NCBI GenBank assembly: GCA_026770585.1
Contig: MU647334.1
Coordinates: 93,030 to 105,515, forward strand
Length of the DNA: 12,486 nucleotides
DNA from: Baffinella frigidus
Lineage: Eukaryota > Cryptophyceae > Cryptomonadales > Baffinellaceae
Direction of reading: 5' to 3'
Shown here: in pieces, positions 12,443-12,486 of the stretch
Layout of the letters: each line of letters opens with the position of its first letter
How positions within the stretch are numbered: position 1 is the stretch's first letter
Translations under genes and position numbers: made by a program
Notes under the pieces: model-generated
The model's database searches: none
Told to the model about the DNA's origin: nothing
The model's input: the letters and a program-made list of their open reading frames with translations, nothing else

Positions 12443-12486
<44 letters not shown>
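12431..12486 (+). repeat. Poly-C tracts at the window end
   Basis: Eleven C, then AT, then 43 C to the last base. A nine-C run lies just before (12417-12425). It could be a true homopolymer, but it also resembles the low-quality ends left by assembly. Confidence 0.9.

Overview
This window looks like nuclear, subtelomeric or repeat-compartment DNA from a eukaryote, not a conventional gene-bearing stretch. The strongest clue is long arrays of the heptamer TTTAGGG and its variants, interrupted by microsatellites (GA, CTT, CTG), poly-C, short inverted-repeat elements and mosaic repeats. TTTAGGG telomeres are known from plants and green algae and from alveolates, including coccidians such as Toxoplasma and Eimeria, chromerids and dinoflagellates. 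A CAG-encoded polyglutamine run close to telomere-like heptamers recalls the repeat-rich segments of Eimeria genomes. An alga remains equally possible, and I do not assign a species. I found no rRNA, tRNA, CRISPR array or bacterial operon, and no intact gene I can name.

Layout. 1-167 is a degenerate TGAGGGG array. 198-2540 is a mosaic of diverged repeats: a CCTACGG hairpin repeat, an 87-bp inverted pair at 765-851 and 1835-1921, and a MITE-like element at 1253-1392. 2543-2679 is a hairpin with perfect 49-bp arms. 2755-3660 carries CAAAT/ATTTG tracts around a GC-rich core. 3681-4556 is a block of telomere-like heptamers. It meets an opposite-facing CCCTAAA array at about 4660-4796. 5053-5534 holds two copies of a protein-coding exon fragment on the minus strand, possibly PPPDE/DeSI-like. 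5535-5858 is more heptamer array. 5915-6524 is an 88-bp tandem repeat followed by a 19-bp one.

From about 6800 to 11390 the window is built from many diverged copies of one module. On the minus strand its copies keep the same reading frame, rich in Gln, Pro, Tyr and Ala, with the motif RQAQPQxGYYAQQQQPAY and, in the longer copies, GQLPTDQLRQPSAPMQV. A stop codon and then a GCGCGGCAG-like AG lie just before most copies, which suggests exons of a duplicated gene or their relics. One copy has a 29-residue polyglutamine run. Two different small transposon-like elements (7721-7861 and 10503-10598) have inserted at the same (A)ACTT box of this module. 11440-12207 is a 255-codon open frame of unknown nature. 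The window ends in a 43-base C run.

The likely history is repeated duplication of a gene fragment near telomeric DNA, followed by microsatellite growth and MITE insertion. Translations and alignments were done by eye, so identity figures are hand counts.
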